Shown here one piece after another: positions 44,116 to 55,199 of a stretch of DNA of 64,000 nucleotides. The notes below the pieces were generated by a model. It searched no databases, had not been told where the DNA came from, and saw nothing but the letters and a program-made list of their open reading frames with translations. Origin of the DNA: Valencia hispanica (lineage: Eukaryota > Chordata > Actinopteri > Cyprinodontiformes > Valenciidae); NCBI GenBank assembly GCA_963556495.2, contig OY747703.1:56259796-56323795 (forward strand), given 5' to 3'. Positions within the stretch are counted from its first letter, which is position 1. Each line of letters starts with the position of its first letter. Position numbers and translations under genes: made by a program.

Positions 44116-44905
44116 GAACTGTAAATGGGTCAGATGTTAGAACCTCGCCACTTTTTGGATGTGTATTTAAATACATCAACAGTGAATATGTTCAATAGAA
44201 TAACGATGGAAGTAACAGAAATACCAAATAATACATTTACAATTCAGAGAGTCTTGGTGCAGATCGTTCACACTGGAGACTAGTAGTAAGTTTGTTGTTG
44301 CCTTCACTGACATCCTTACAATTTGCCTGAGGAACCTCTGCTCCTGAACGCAACTCAGTGCAACTCTGTTTAACGTTTGTGTGTTTTTGTTTGGCATTGT
44401 CTGAACGTTGGAGGCTTTTACGCCACTCTTGCATCAGCGAGGTTTGACTAAAGAAAAAGTTAGTCTCTCGTTTGGTTCTTAAGATTCGAGTGAAGACCAG
44501 TTTGTGACGTGACCAGACGCAGGGCAGCTGCTAGTGGCTTCAGTTGAGCAGTCAGGAGTGAAGCTGGGAAGCCACTGCCGGACTTTCACAAAGACTGGTG
44601 ATCACAGACTTACTGCCTGGACCTGCTGAGGGATCACAGGATCATTCAGATCGACGGAGCGCCATCAAACTCGTGTGGAAACTCTTGAGAGGGCGACAGT
44701 TTGAAGCCACAACCATACCAGTGGGTGGCGGTAATGGAAGACACTCTCCGAATTTGGACGGGTCTTATTCCTGCCACACTCGCCCATAAAATGAATGAGA
44801 TGCTGTTTAAAATATGTTGAGTTTAACCCTCAAGTGAATCGGATTCGTTTGCTGTACTCTTGTTGAGAGCAGTGACTTGCTGTGAGACGCTGAAGCTGGG
44901 CAGAT
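44116..44905. other. Unannotated sequence; short Y-like match
   Basis: CCATACCAGTGGGTGGCGGT at 44714 matches the Y core (ACCAGTcaGTGGCGGTAATG), but flanking sequence does not. No gene is seen. Confidence 0.4.
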
Positions 44906-44909
44906 GCAT

Positions 44910-45243
44910 ATTCATCCATCCTTGCAGAGTCGCGGGTGAGGCTGGTGTCCATCTCCAGCGGTCATCAGGGCGAGAGGCGGGGTACACCCTGGACAGGTCG
45001 CCAGTCCATCGCAGGGCAACACGGAGACACACAGGACAAACAACCAAGCACACACTCGTGCCTAAGGACAGATTTAGAGAGACCGGTTAACCTAACAGTC
45101 ATGTTTTTGGACTGTGAAAAGAAGCTGGAGTACCCGGAGGGAGCCAAAGTATGCACAAAGAGAACATGCAAACTTAATGCAGAGAGATCCAGGGCCTTCT
45201 GGCTGCAAGGCATCAGTGCTACCAACTGTGCCACTGTGCAGCC
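44910..45243 (-). mobile_element. tRNA-derived SINE W2
   Basis: It is nearly complete, from ATTCATCCATCC to GTGCCACTGTGCAGCC. The minus strand carries GGCTGCACAGTGGCACAGTT. Internal landmarks are GGGCGAGAGGCGGGGTACAC, GACAGGTCGCCAGTCCATCG and GTCATGTTTTTGGACTGTG. The B box region is partly deleted near 45190. No clean TSD is visible. Confidence 0.8.
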
Positions 45244-45336
45244 AGTGGACAAATGTATAAAACCCCAAATAGTAGCTTATATTTAAATGTTAACATTAAT
45301 TAAAAGATTTAGTTGTTTTAAAAGATATTATTCATG

Positions 45337-45675
45337 CTTTAATCCAGTGCTTCCCAGACTTTCCAGCTTTTGACCTACATAATAAAAATTTAAGACGGTC
45401 TAGACCCGGACTCATGGTTGAGCACACAAATACTTTTACTGTGTCAGGTAAAAATGGGTAAAATGACAACACAATCAGGATCAAAAGTCAATATATTGGC
45501 CAATATTTTGCTTTTATTTATTTTAAAACCTTGTTTCTTTATCTTTCACAGAAATTATACAATGCAAATGCTTTCTCATCATCATTTTTGGTATTTTGAT
45601 TTATTTCTGAAGAGGATCTCATGACCCCAGACTTACATACTCATGACCCCAACTTTGGGCACTACTGCTTTAATC
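45337..45675. mobile_element. hAT-type MITE with 8-bp TSD
   Basis: The element 45345-45667 starts CAGTGCTTCCCAGACTTTCC and ends CCAACTTTGGGCACTACTG. The ends are inverted in relation to each other (CAGTGCTTCCCA against CAGTAGTGCCCA). A perfect 8-bp duplication CTTTAATC lies at 45337-45344 and 45668-45675. At 323 bp it has no coding capacity. Confidence 0.88.
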
Positions 45676-46650
45676 AATCGCATAGTGTTCAACAATGCAA
45701 CAGTAGGAAAAATAATTTTTCAAATGAGGTCAATTTTGATTTTTGTTACCATTTATTGTTTTGTTTATTCATTGTTTTTTTAAATGTTATTTTTGGCTGA
45801 TCAGTCCTCTTTCATTTTATTAAAACTGTATGATGTTACCTATATTTGTATATGAAGTCCTTGCACCTCTCCTTTCTTTCTTGCGCCGACTTCCAGTTTC
45901 AATATGGCCGCTCCTCCTATCAACAACAATAGTAGCTGTGGCGGAAACATGTTTATATTGCAAGGCACACTAGTAAGATTGCATCTAAAAATCAATGCTA
46001 CATGTAGCTCCTGTAACTCTAAATGTAACATAATGAAAGTGGTGTTTGGATATAGAAAGTACAGCTTAACGATGTTAGTAAGAGGTACTACCAACAAGTA
46101 CCAACAAATAAGTTATCCGACTATTTTAACTGGAACGCTGTTTACTCAGGTGTTGTGTCGATGGGGCTCAGCACTGCCCCCTATCAGTGCAGCATGGTAC
46201 TTACCTCCTCACCCTGCACATTCTCACTGTGCATTTATGACCTATCATGTTCACACACGTTCATTAACTATATTAGACACACTGTGGAACATCAACACGT
46301 GTAAACAAACAGGTAAACTGCCGATATAAGAAGAGTCAGTAATTCCAACTGCCTGCTTTAGTTAGTGTTGGAGACAGCGCCGTCAGAGGTGAGGCTCATC
46401 ACTGTCTCATCTCACCCATCTCTTATCTCTGAACAGGCAATGCAGAAATTAAGCGATTTTGACTATAAACATTTTGATATCACGCAGGAAACAAGTTTAT
46501 AGAACAGTCAAGTAAATAAATTGTTTTTCTCTGATAATTGTTGGCATTTTATTTGATGGGAGGGAGGGCTGCACAAGACATTCATCTTCTCTTGAGCAAC
46601 CCTGTTACTTTTGTATTGGTTATCTATTAACATGCCTTACACAATTTCTT
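45676..46650. other. Unannotated intergenic sequence
   Basis: The 141-codon frame at 45904-46329 opens MAAPPINNNSSCGG. It shows no domain or splice support, and its codon use is unremarkable. No repeat is recognised. Confidence 0.4.
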
Positions 46651-46951
46651 TTAAAGAGCAACTGACCCCCTTTTTTTTTGCTGATAAACTGTGTAAATGA
46701 GTGTCTAATAGTGCTGTCCACGTTGTTTATTTTGGTATTTTAGTCCATCTAATTTAAAGTATAAATTTTCTGCCTAAAACCGTCAGTGTGGCACCCTCTT
46801 CAGGTTAAAAGTCTGTACTACATTTTAATTTGAATCTGCCATCGCCATTGGCTATGCGGTGATATGTGACATTGGCTGGTTTGTGTGATGTCACCTGCAC
46901 TGCCGCTGTGAGGTATGAAACAACCAAATGTTCGCCCAGCTCTTACCCTCC

Positions 46952-47849
46952 CATAGACTGTATACAAGATGGACGGAGCCTCCGTGACGTCACCCGTAGG
47001 TTTCTGAAGAGCTGAAATGATGCCAACTGGGCGGTTCCCACCACCGCCATCTTGGCCGTGCCACGAGTCTCATCACTCAAAAATTTAAAAAAATGGCAAA
47101 GAGGTGGAGCTGAGAGTGGGGCTTTGAGGGTGGGGGCGGGTGATTGACACCCATCAAACTCTGAGCCGATGTAGCTACGAGCGAACTGAGCTAGCCCAGA
47201 GCTAACTGAAGCTAACGGAGGTTGGCCGGCGCTTTTAGCCAGAAAACCGTGGTTGATCGACTCTGCTACCCCTCTGCCTTCAAGGCAGATTCAATAATTT
47301 TGTCAATTAAAAGCATGAAGCCTTGTTGGTCTATAACTTTCACTTAAAATTATGTGAATTTTAATTAAAACGAGTTTCAATAATCAAAATGTAAAGAAGA
47401 AATGTGATCATTTCAACCAGTTTTTAACCAAGCAGCGTTATCTTGAATGCACAACAGAAATATAATTTTGCTTACGGGGAAAAAATGGAGCAGAGACTTC
47501 TTGGACGGTCTGCAATTAATACCACAGCAAGCCATGTTTTGTTGTCATGTTTGCCGGTCATCTGAGACCTGTTAATCAAAAGGACACGCCTCTTATTATT
47601 CATAATTTCAAACTTAAATTACATCTAAACAGATGAGTCATAGCCCCCCACCCCCCTTTGACCTATTAAACCCAAAACAGTTTTTGGAACCAGGCTGTAA
47701 ACCTGTTTATTTCTGCTGTGAAGTTGGCATTTTTAACATGGGAGTCAATGGGATCTAGCTCCTTTCTGCAGCCCTAGTGGATGAGGGGAAAACTGCAATT
47801 TGTGTCCCTTCCGCATTGGCTTCACATTTGACGGCCGAGTTTGCCCCTT
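46952..47849 (-). mobile_element. THAP-exon repeat, copy B (reverse orientation)
   Basis: It starts CATAGACTGTATACAAGATG and ends GAGTTTGCCCCTT, the mirror of copy A at 19374-20438. It lacks about 150 bases just upstream of the exon. Shared parts include GCCATCTTGG, AACTGAGCTAGC-type runs, GAAGCCTTGTTGGTCTATAA and ATGGGAGTCAATGGGATCTA. No TSD is evident around this copy. Confidence 0.75.
47476..47535 (-). pseudogene. THAP-like first exon within repeat copy B
   Basis: On the minus strand, ATG at 47535 opens MACCGINCRPSKKSLLHFFP and reaches a donor GTAAGC (47471-47475 covers GTAAG). C3 and C8 keep the C-x4-C pair of THAP domains, and the two residues T-N found in copy A are deleted. HFFP stands where THAP proteins have FHKFP. 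The remaining exons are absent. Confidence 0.5.
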
Positions 47850-47951
47850 GATCTCCTCGCACGTCCTTCAGTCCGCCAGGCAATGCCTCCTTTTGGCGCA
47901 TTTTTCAAACAGGAAATGTGGGTGGAGATAGGGGGGTGACTTGCTCTTTAA

Positions 47952-49490
47952 ATATGTTGTTGATTACTATAACTATAAAGATTTTTGACTAGCCTTTTTA
48001 ATTTTTGCAGTTGGGTCAGTGACCAGTTCAAATAACCAGCTTTAGAAAATTCAAATATGTTTGTTTGACTGACGGAGATTGGGTCAGGTCGCTTCCTTTC
48101 TCACACTTGCAGATTCATGTCTTCAACCCATTTCACACTAACGGATCACAACTACTCCAGACAGGTATCCTGTTCCTGGAGAGAGAGAAGAGAGAGAGGA
48201 CTGGTGGCATTTGAATTGCATGAAACGACACAAAACAAATATATCAGCAGGAAAGTGGGTTTTGATTCAACATTGCAGATGCAACACCTGAAGGTTTAGG
48301 GACAGAAATGACTGCATTTAAAAATCCTAATGATTTCATCCCCAGAAACCGTGGTGCTGCCATCACCACATTTCACTTTAGGTAAATTGTTCTTTTGTTT
48401 TGTGCCAAAATGACCTCTTGTTTTCTTTGGAAGGAAAGCCTTCTGTCATCTTTTAACAAATGACGCATTTAGAAGAGTTTATTGTCACACATTGAGCTAT
48501 GACATACTAACCAGAATCTCTCACAGCTCCTATCAGCCCTTTGTCAGCCTCACAGACCAGTTTCAGTCACATCTTTTCATCTGTTTTGGACAAATGTAAA
48601 GTTTTTTTATGCCCCCACTTCTCCTATTATTTATTTACATACTTACATAGTAGCTGAGCTTTAATTCAAGTTTATCAGAATTGAAGGCAGGTGTGAACTC
48701 AAGGCTAATTCAGAAAGTGAATCAAAAGGTGCTTCAGCTGGTGTGCGCATTAATGCAGCCAGGTTATTTCAGATTGTGTGATAGTTTTTCCTGCTGTGCA
48801 TTTTTTTCACTTGAATTTTACACAATAATTTAAATTATATTTGGATATATTTGCTCACAGAGGTGCTGTACGTTTGTGGCGGCAGTCTGAGGGGGAGGCT
48901 CAGTGCTTTGCAGCTGCAGCCTCTTCAGCCCCACCTCTGTGCTCAGCCACCTCAGTCTGGCTGCAAAGGTCCAGGAAAAACCACCACTGGAATAACAAGT
49001 CCAGGATGTTGGATAAAAATCAAGTCTCTATCCACAAAAGTCAAGAATCAACATGAAAAATGTCAATGTTTGCTCAGAGAGAGGGAGAAAAAAAGACATC
49101 TTAAAATATACATTTATTCAGAGCCTGAGAAAGATCAAACAGCAAAATTGATCTGCTCTTCCTTCAACCCTCGCTCCACTCCCCCCCTCCCCACGACTCC
49201 TCGCCTCAACGCGTATTGACTTTCTGCTCGGGCCATCACCATGACGACTCCAGCTCGGCCCACTGTCACCTCTCTTCAGGCCAAAATCCTGACTATTATG
49301 GGATACGCTGTGACTGGAAGAATGCACGTAACCCCATTTACGCACATTATAGTTTACTAAACATCTAAGCCGGGAGCTGTTTTTGTAGACTGGCTGCAGA
49401 CCACGAACCTTCGACGCCTTAGACGCATCAAGAAGTTCTCCTGCATGGTCCGACAGAAAATAATATTTTTAACTTCTTTTTCTTTCTGCC
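47952..49490. other. Unannotated intergenic sequence
   Basis: No named repeat is seen. Frames at 48841-49219 on the + strand overlap out of phase in a segment with GGCTGCAAAGGTCC and have no domain. Confidence 0.4.
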
Positions 49491-49494
49491 TCTG

Positions 49495-49965
49495 CACCTG
49501 GACTGGCTCAATGGGGACTGGTGGTCTTTGGGTGGGGTTTTACTTCCTTGGTGCTGGGTGGTTCTGCTGCCGGGGGCTGGTGTGGGCGCCTGGCCAGGCC
49601 CAGGTATCGGGGCCGTCCAGGACAGATTAGAACGTCCTGAGTTCTAACCATACAATCTACTGTATGGACTCTGATCCACACTGGAATGGTAGTTCCAATG
49701 AAAACTATCTGAGAAATACACAAGGAAGGGAATTATCAAGGTATTGAGCAGCAGATGATGTTGAGACTTGTTGTGGACTAACTATTTTAAAGAAAAGACT
49801 TTAACTTGACCGTTGTGGATGTAAAAAGGCAGTTTTTGAGATGGCTCTGTTCTGGGATACGTTAACTTGTCATTTATTTGCTTTCTGAGTGGTTTGACAA
49901 AAGCATGTACTACAGTTATGATTGTATCATTGGTTGGCATTACATCATTTGAATCACAAGCAGAG
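49495..49965 (+). repeat. Repeat family Y, copy 3 (diverged)
   Basis: CAGGACAGATTAGAACG, TCTGATCCACACTGGAATGG, GAAATACACAAGGAAGGGAA, AGACTTGTTGTGGACTAACT and TTTCTGAGTGGTTTGACAAA parallel 40480-41450 and 58190-58580. The middle with the TGGCGGTAATG core is deleted. Confidence 0.55.
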
Positions 49966-50084
49966 ATAGGATGGTGTTGAAATTCGGCCAGAGGGTTTGG
50001 AAGTTTCTTTACCTCCGGTGGGTCGTGGATACAAATAAAAAAAAAAAAATTCCATAAATATCTCAAACTTCCTGGCACCAAGGC

Positions 50085-50655
50085 AATTTTATTTGTATAG
50101 CACACTTTCAACAGCAGGGTAATTCAAGGTGCTTTACATGATTTGGTGATTTAAAAAACAAAACAAAAAAAACAATGGAAATTAAAAGTAAAAGAAACAC
50201 ACATTACACATGATACACAATAAATAAAGAGAAAGATCAATAAAGCAAGAGAGCATGAACACATTTACTACATATGACATCAATCATTTAATCGAAGGCA
50301 ATTCTAAACAGATGGTTTTTAGTCTCGATTTAAAGCAGTTCAGAGTTTCAGCAGCTCTGCACTCGTCAGGAAGTCTGTTCCAGATAAGGGGAGCATAGAA
50401 ATTGAAAGCTGCTTCTCCATGTTTGGTTCTGAGTCTAGGGATGTTTAGTAGGCTAGAGTTGGAGGACCTGAGTGGTCTTGGTGGTTGGTACCATGACAAC
50501 AGGTCTTCAACATATTTTGGTGCCAAGCCATGTAATGATCTATTATTCTCTGAGCTACAGACTAGATTTGGAAGCACTGTGAAGTTAGGCTTTCTTTCAA
50601 AGCAGAAGAGAGCTACTGACGTCTGGTAGCAACTAGCAAACAATATCAAAATAGT
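50085..50655 (-). mobile_element. LINE (L2-like) 3' end
   Basis: The minus-strand frame 50284-50649 encodes LHGLAPKYVEDLLSWYQPPR, then PLRSSNSSLLNIPRLRTKHG, FNFYAPLIWNRLPDECRAAE and TLNCFKSRLKT. The tail TAATTCAAGGTGCTTTACAT appears as its complement near 50118-50140. It is the same family as 42297-42957 and keeps a longer open frame. Reverse transcriptase and endonuclease are lost. Confidence 0.85.
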
Positions 50656-50749
50656 TGACAGCAGAATCCAGCGCAGCAGCGAGTAGTGGGTTACTAATTT
50701 TACTCGCAGCTACACTACCACCAGTCGCGCTTATAAGAGGTGTTTTTCC

Positions 50750-51530
50750 ACTACGGGAACTTCAGGGTAATTTAACCAGATCTTTTTCGGACGGGGTAAT
50801 CTGGCCTTTCTTAAGAGTTTTCTGTTTCCCTTGTCCTTCCTGCTTCTCTGCCACTCTACTCCTAATCAAGCTTCCTCTAATCACCACCAGCTGCAACTGT
50901 TTCCCTTAATTGGTCTCCTGCTCCTTCTCTGTTCACATCCTCACTCTCGCCTCAGTATATATTCGGTTCTCACTCAGTCACAACTTGCTGGTTTGTCGTC
51001 ATTCTTCCGTGTTTGGTCCCTGGCTTCCCTGTCGGCCATCTTTACTGCCTGATCCTGTTTTCCCCGTTGATGCCTTTTTGATCCTCCTAAGTTTGTAAGT
51101 CCATGTTCCTTGTTTTGTTATTAAATCATCCTCTTTTGTACTTTGCTGCATTTGGGTCCTTAAATCCTACCTAACATGACACCCAGAGCAGCAGAAATTA
51201 CAAGAGATCGACATGGAAGAAGCAGGGCTTGTTGCTGCGTTTCTGTTTGCTGCTGTTATATACCGCTACGCCAGGAACTCTTCTTATTTTTACAAAGCCG
51301 GTTGTTTGGTGACGTCTGCTCATTTCCCTCTGAGTTACAACCAATCAGCACGACTTAACCACAGCTCCCGCTGAGCGACTCGATCGGCCATTCCGAGTAC
51401 ATATTCCCATACAGGTACTCTCTTGGTTCCTGAAATGGCCCCTGGAAACGGCCCTGTCAGACTGGGCCGATTAAGTGGCATATCGGGAACGACCGGTCAA
51501 ATTACCCTGAAGTTCCGATAGTGGAAATGA
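50750..51530 (+). mobile_element. Repeat family Z, copy 2 (TIR element)
   Basis: TTTTTCCACTACGGGAACTT followed by CAGGGTAATTTAACC at 50752 is mirrored by AATTACCCTGAAGTTCCGAT then AGTGGAAAT at 51500-51528. These are inverted termini of about 30 bp. The interior shares GTTACAACCAATCAGCACGA with copy 1 at 31105-31548. A retroposon-like block interrupts it at 50812-51178. No transposase is seen. Confidence 0.65.
50812..51178 (+). mobile_element. Possible solo LTR or retroposon end inside Z
   Basis: This C/T-rich block ends in GTTATTAAATCATCCTCTTT, GCTGCATTTGGGTCCTTAAA and CCTACCTAACATGACA. That wording (TTAAA polyadenylation-like, GCATTTGGGTCC, TGACA) recurs at the ends of teleost LTR elements. 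The left boundary and TSD are not clear. Confidence 0.35.
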
Positions 51531-51703
51531 TCTTCTATAAAGGAAGACGCCTCAATGATGTACACATGCAGACACACAGCAGGATCATGACAGTGGCTCA
51601 ACTGCGGCTCCTTTTGGAGTACGAAAACAAACGTTCTGACTATCGATCTTGAACAGGCCGGCCGTTCGGGAAGACTCCTGAACCTCCCTCTGGCCCCTGA
51701 AAG
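51529..51703 (-). repeat. Repeat family V, copy 2
   Basis: This is the reverse complement of 13918-14083. It abuts the right terminus of Z and is followed by a Y-type 3' end. Confidence 0.65.
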
Positions 51704-51835
51704 AATCTCAGCTTTCAAATGATGTATAATATGAATACTGTATGTACATTGAAAGGGAGTCAAAAAAGGTAGATTTGACCCGGAAATATGTAACACACTG
51801 TCAACGGGACGTAATCACGCAAAAGGGTTAAATAA
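51704..51835 (+). repeat. Repeat family Y, 3' end fragment
   Basis: GAATCTCAGCTTTCAAATGA, ATGTACATTGAAAGGGAGTC and AATATGTAACACACTGTCAA align with 41502-41600 in Y copy 1. Confidence 0.6.
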
Positions 51836-52495
51836 AAACTGGCCCTCCCCCAAAATATGCCACGTGCCCCCTAGCTAATATGTGTGGCACCTGGGCAGTT
51901 CAGTACCCTGCATCTCTCATGTGCCTCTCTGGCCTGGAGGCTGTGCTTCACTACTGACCTGCCTCCATGTAGGACGTCTGACTATTCTGTCTGGATACCT
52001 GGTGTCTTCCTGCCTGTGGTTCCTGCGACCTCCGGTAGCCAACGCTACCTGCCCTTTGCTGCTCTTTGGCACATGGTGTTGCAAGGTTGCTATTCTTCCC
52101 ATCATTGTAACACATTGTCCACAACTCCAGGTGACAAACTAGCGAACGCACATAACCATCCACCATCTTCAAATGTCCTTTTTGTAGAGCAAAGCTGCCC
52201 TGGCACATGTCGGCAACCAGCTTCTCGATGTGGTATGCCTGATATGCAACGATTTTCTAAGCACGATTTAAGTAAATGTAAAATGTTTAAAATATATATA
52301 TCATAAGGTCATGAAGAAAATTTTTCTTTAAATGCCCTACTTCCTTTTCGCACTGACCACCAAAAAATTGTCCAAATTTATCAGCTCAGCACATAAAAAA
52401 TGTACACTGCTTATAACAGATCCGATGTCTTTTTCTTGATGCCAATCTTTAGTCTTTAGGAGTGTCCTGCATGTTTTAGGTGTGTCCCTTCCATT
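51836..52495. other. Unannotated sequence with overlapping frames
   Basis: Frames of 140 (+) and 85 (-) codons overlap at 51884-52306. The minus strand contains scattered Cys and His codons near its end, which might be a decayed transposase tail, but I cannot identify it and call nothing. Confidence 0.35.
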
Positions 52496-52498
52496 ACA

Positions 52499-52555
52499 GC
52501 TTCAATTCAGTTTATTTATATTGCGCCAATTCACAACACGTCATCGACCCACTGC
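52499..52555 (-). mobile_element. LINE 3' tail fragment
   Basis: TTCAATTCAGTTTATTTATA followed by TTGCGCCAATTCACAAC is the complement of a teleost LINE tail (GAATTGGCGC...TATAAATAAA...). Confidence 0.55.
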
Positions 52556-52766
52556 TTTTAGACAAAATTTTTAATTCTTTCATTCGTTTACAGATTTTCT
52601 ATCGCTTATCAGAAGTCGGGTTGTGGAGGTAACGGGTCCACGTCAGAAAACCTGGCATCCCTCTCCCCAGCTCCCACTGATGCAGTGCTATGAAAAAGTA
52701 TCTGTCCTCAAACAGATTTCTTCTGTTTTTCTTTTTTTTTTTGCAATTGTTTTGTTAATATTTCAG

Positions 52767-53012
52767 ACCCATCCATTGTCTATACCCCCTTGTCCTTGCA
52801 GGGTCACGGGGTTGGCTGGTGCTTATCTCCAGCAGTCATTTGGTGAGAGGCGGGGTAACCCTGGACAGATCTCCAGTCCATCAGGGGGCAACACAGAGAC
52901 ACACAGGACAACAACAAAACATGCACACACTCCAAGGACAATTTCGAGACACCAATTAACCTAGCATCATGTTTTTATGAGTACCCTGAGAGAACCCATG
53001 CATGCAGCCCTC
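52767..53012 (-). mobile_element. tRNA-derived SINE W3, 5'-truncated
   Basis: CCATCCATTGTCTATACCCC to CATGCATGCAGCCC includes GTGAGAGGCGGGGTAACCCT, GACAGATCTCCAGTCCATC and ACACAGAGACACACAGGACA. The tRNA-like promoter end is mostly deleted. Confidence 0.75.
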
Positions 53013-53099
53013 CATTAGTATCCGTAAACAGCTATTTTTAGAATTACATTTCAGAAATTTATATTGCTACGTATCGGGTAGTCTGCAGGCGACTCAGTT

Positions 53100-53290
53100 T
53101 GGACTGCATTTAGAAGTCGGTGTTTGATCAGCTGGATTGTGTTCACTTTCTGTACCAAGGATGTTGCATAATCCCGGATGAACCCCCATTTTATAATATG
53201 ACCATGCTATTTGGGCAACAACATAAAACGTAGGCTGAACACTTTCTTGATTGTTTTATTCAAATACCTCAGTCTTTGTAGGTGGTAAAT
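53100..53290 (+). repeat. Unclassified repeat R, copy 1
   Basis: GTTGCATAATCCCGGATGAA followed by CCCCC, then ATGACCATGCT and CAACATAAAAC, recur at 63690-63770 in the same order. Both copies directly follow a W SINE, so the two may belong to one older composite. Confidence 0.6.
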
Positions 53291-53490
53291 CATGTTATCA
53301 CCTTGCTAAATCATAGTTAAATGTTGTTTTAATTTTACAAGTCCCACCCAGGCCTGATAAGTGCCAGACCTGTAGAATCAAAAACTCACTAAAATAGAAC
53401 ATGTCTAAAAGCTTTAAGTAGGCCCAAAGATTTCAATAAGTATCACTAGAAACAAAAAGAACCACATATCAAGGGAGAAACGATATTATT

Positions 53491-54695
53491 AACAGAACGA
53501 GAAAGAAAACAGAAATGATCAAAACACAAATGCTGAAGGATCATAGCAGCGTCAGGTTTAGCGGGCACCACTTTCTCTTATTTATAAATCCCTTAAAAAC
53601 TGCTCTTTGTATTTACTAAGGTTACCTGTGTAAATACATTAGATTGATGATCTAAAACATCCAAGAATGAGAAAAGCAAAGGAAGCATCTTCAGGTTTCT
53701 TACAATCTTTACAAGGCTGTTACACTAAATAAGGAAAATCCGTACTTTGTCAGTTTCTGGTTGTTTTTCCTTCCTTCAAATTATTTTTAAAGGTTTTTTC
53801 TTCATATTTTTACATCAGTTTTTGTTTTGTCCCGATTTGACCTCTGAGTGTGTTTGGGAGCTAAAGCTGTAGAGCAGCTGCTCACAATAACACAACAATA
53901 TTTAGAAAAATACGTTTTAAAAGACTCTGGAAAAACAAGGAAACATAATACTTATTGTATAGATGCAGCTTATAGATTTGTTTCTAAATAACATACACAG
54001 AAGCATACAAGTAGGATTTATTGATATGAAGCAAGTAGTTTGTATGGTTTTATTTATTCTGTAATTTAATACAGTTTAGTCAAAGCTGCTTCAGAGGGAA
54101 TCCAAAGTTCCATTTCCTCTGATACCGAGGAGGGGAAAAGTCCTGTTGTCACTGAACCAATGCTGGGTTTGGTCCAGTGGTGCAGATATGGCTGCAACAG
54201 AATCCTGTGGAGGCAGATGTCTAATTGGTCCAAGAGAGCGATCGATATCAGCAGAAAGAGATGGAGGGAATGATGGGCATCCCAGGCAGCTCACTCAACT
54301 AAATTACATTACGGACTCAGACACTGGTTCATGATGAAAACAGTGGAGAGGGTTATAAAAACTGCCAGAGGGCTGTTTTCAGGAGAAGTTTGGGCTTTAA
54401 TCTATGGCAACTCAGCGAGCTTGTCGGTGTAAAGTTTGTGCAAGTTGAGGCTTGGAGGAGGAGATGCTCGTTTTGACCTCAGAGGTTAACAATGAAATAA
54501 AAATGTAATGTTCATTTGATTGGACGATTTGAAAATAGTATTTTTATGGGGTGGGGGGATTTGAGCTAAGAATTTAAATCAGTTGCTGTGACTTGGTCCT
54601 CTTTTGCTCGCCTGTGCTGGTTCGGACTGGGATCTCTGACAGGTGTTGTCTGGGTGGGTGCTCGGGTCACGACCTGGACTTTTAGACATGTCTCA
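53491..54695. other. Unannotated intergenic sequence
   Basis: No gene or named repeat is recognised. Confidence 0.45.
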
Positions 54696-54699
54696 GTTA

Positions 54700-55020
54700 C
54701 AACCAGAGGTCGCACTAGACATGTTTTTTGTCAGTCATTTTAACCGACAGGGTCAGAAAAATCCGCTCATAATCTATTTTTACCCGTCATTTTTTAAAAT
54801 AGGATAGTATCTTAATACATATTCAACAATATTTATTCTTGTTTTCATTTTAAATAATATTCAATCCAAACAAGCTTTACAGAGAACTACATCTAAAAAA
54901 TCTAATTAAACAATTGCACTTAAAATACGAATACCTTCTGTGGCCTGAACGCAGTCTCACATATTTCTCCTTCTCCGCATAGAACTGAAATGCTCACCCA
55001 TTTGTGCTGCTGCTGTTTCC
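54700..55020 (+). repeat. Dispersed repeat shared with 14640-14870
   Basis: AGAGGTCGCACTAGACATGT opens it, and TGTGGCCTGAACGCAGTCTC then TCTCCTTCTCCGCATAGAAC lie near 54940-54985. It matches the earlier copy in order but with many gaps. Confidence 0.4.
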
Positions 55021-55199
55021 CCTCTGAGCCAGCAGGGGGTTTAGTCACAGATCTGAGCTGGCTAGTTTTACTACACTTTAGTTAGGAGCATAATTGATTT
55101 ACACACCTGTATTAACACAACAAACACATTTTGTCACACTTTTTTACCTTAACACAGACACAAGTCGCAAACACTGCTTTACAAGTTACACCTTCTGTT

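Larger units (their letters stand above)
46651..47951 (+). mobile_element. TTAA-flanked non-autonomous DNA element with nested repeat
   Basis: The element is 46655-47947. Its ends AGAGCAACTGACCCC and GGGGGGTGACTTGCTCT are inverted copies, and both flanks are TTAA. About 900 of its 1,293 bases are the inserted THAP-exon repeat (46952-47849), leaving a core of roughly 400 bases. A partial sister copy lies at 2625-2995. TTAA duplication is typical of piggyBac elements; a transposase is absent. Confidence 0.7.
52685..53490 (+). mobile_element. Tc1-like transposon relic (first family), 5' part, interrupted
   Basis: CAGTGCTATGAAAAAGTATC at 52686 and CAGATTTCTTCTGTTTTTC form the left terminal repeat of the family also present at 750-981 and 5205-6483. 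After a SINE and a second repeat, the leader resumes at about 53290 with CACCCAGGCCTGATAAGTGC, CAGACCTGTAGAATCAA and ACTCACTAAAATAGAACATG. The transposase has been lost. Confidence 0.7.

Noticed and set aside
51884..52306. 140-codon + frame and 85-codon - frame
   Set aside because: I considered a decayed piggyBac-type Cys-rich tail on the minus strand, but no catalytic region or consistent Cys spacing is visible.
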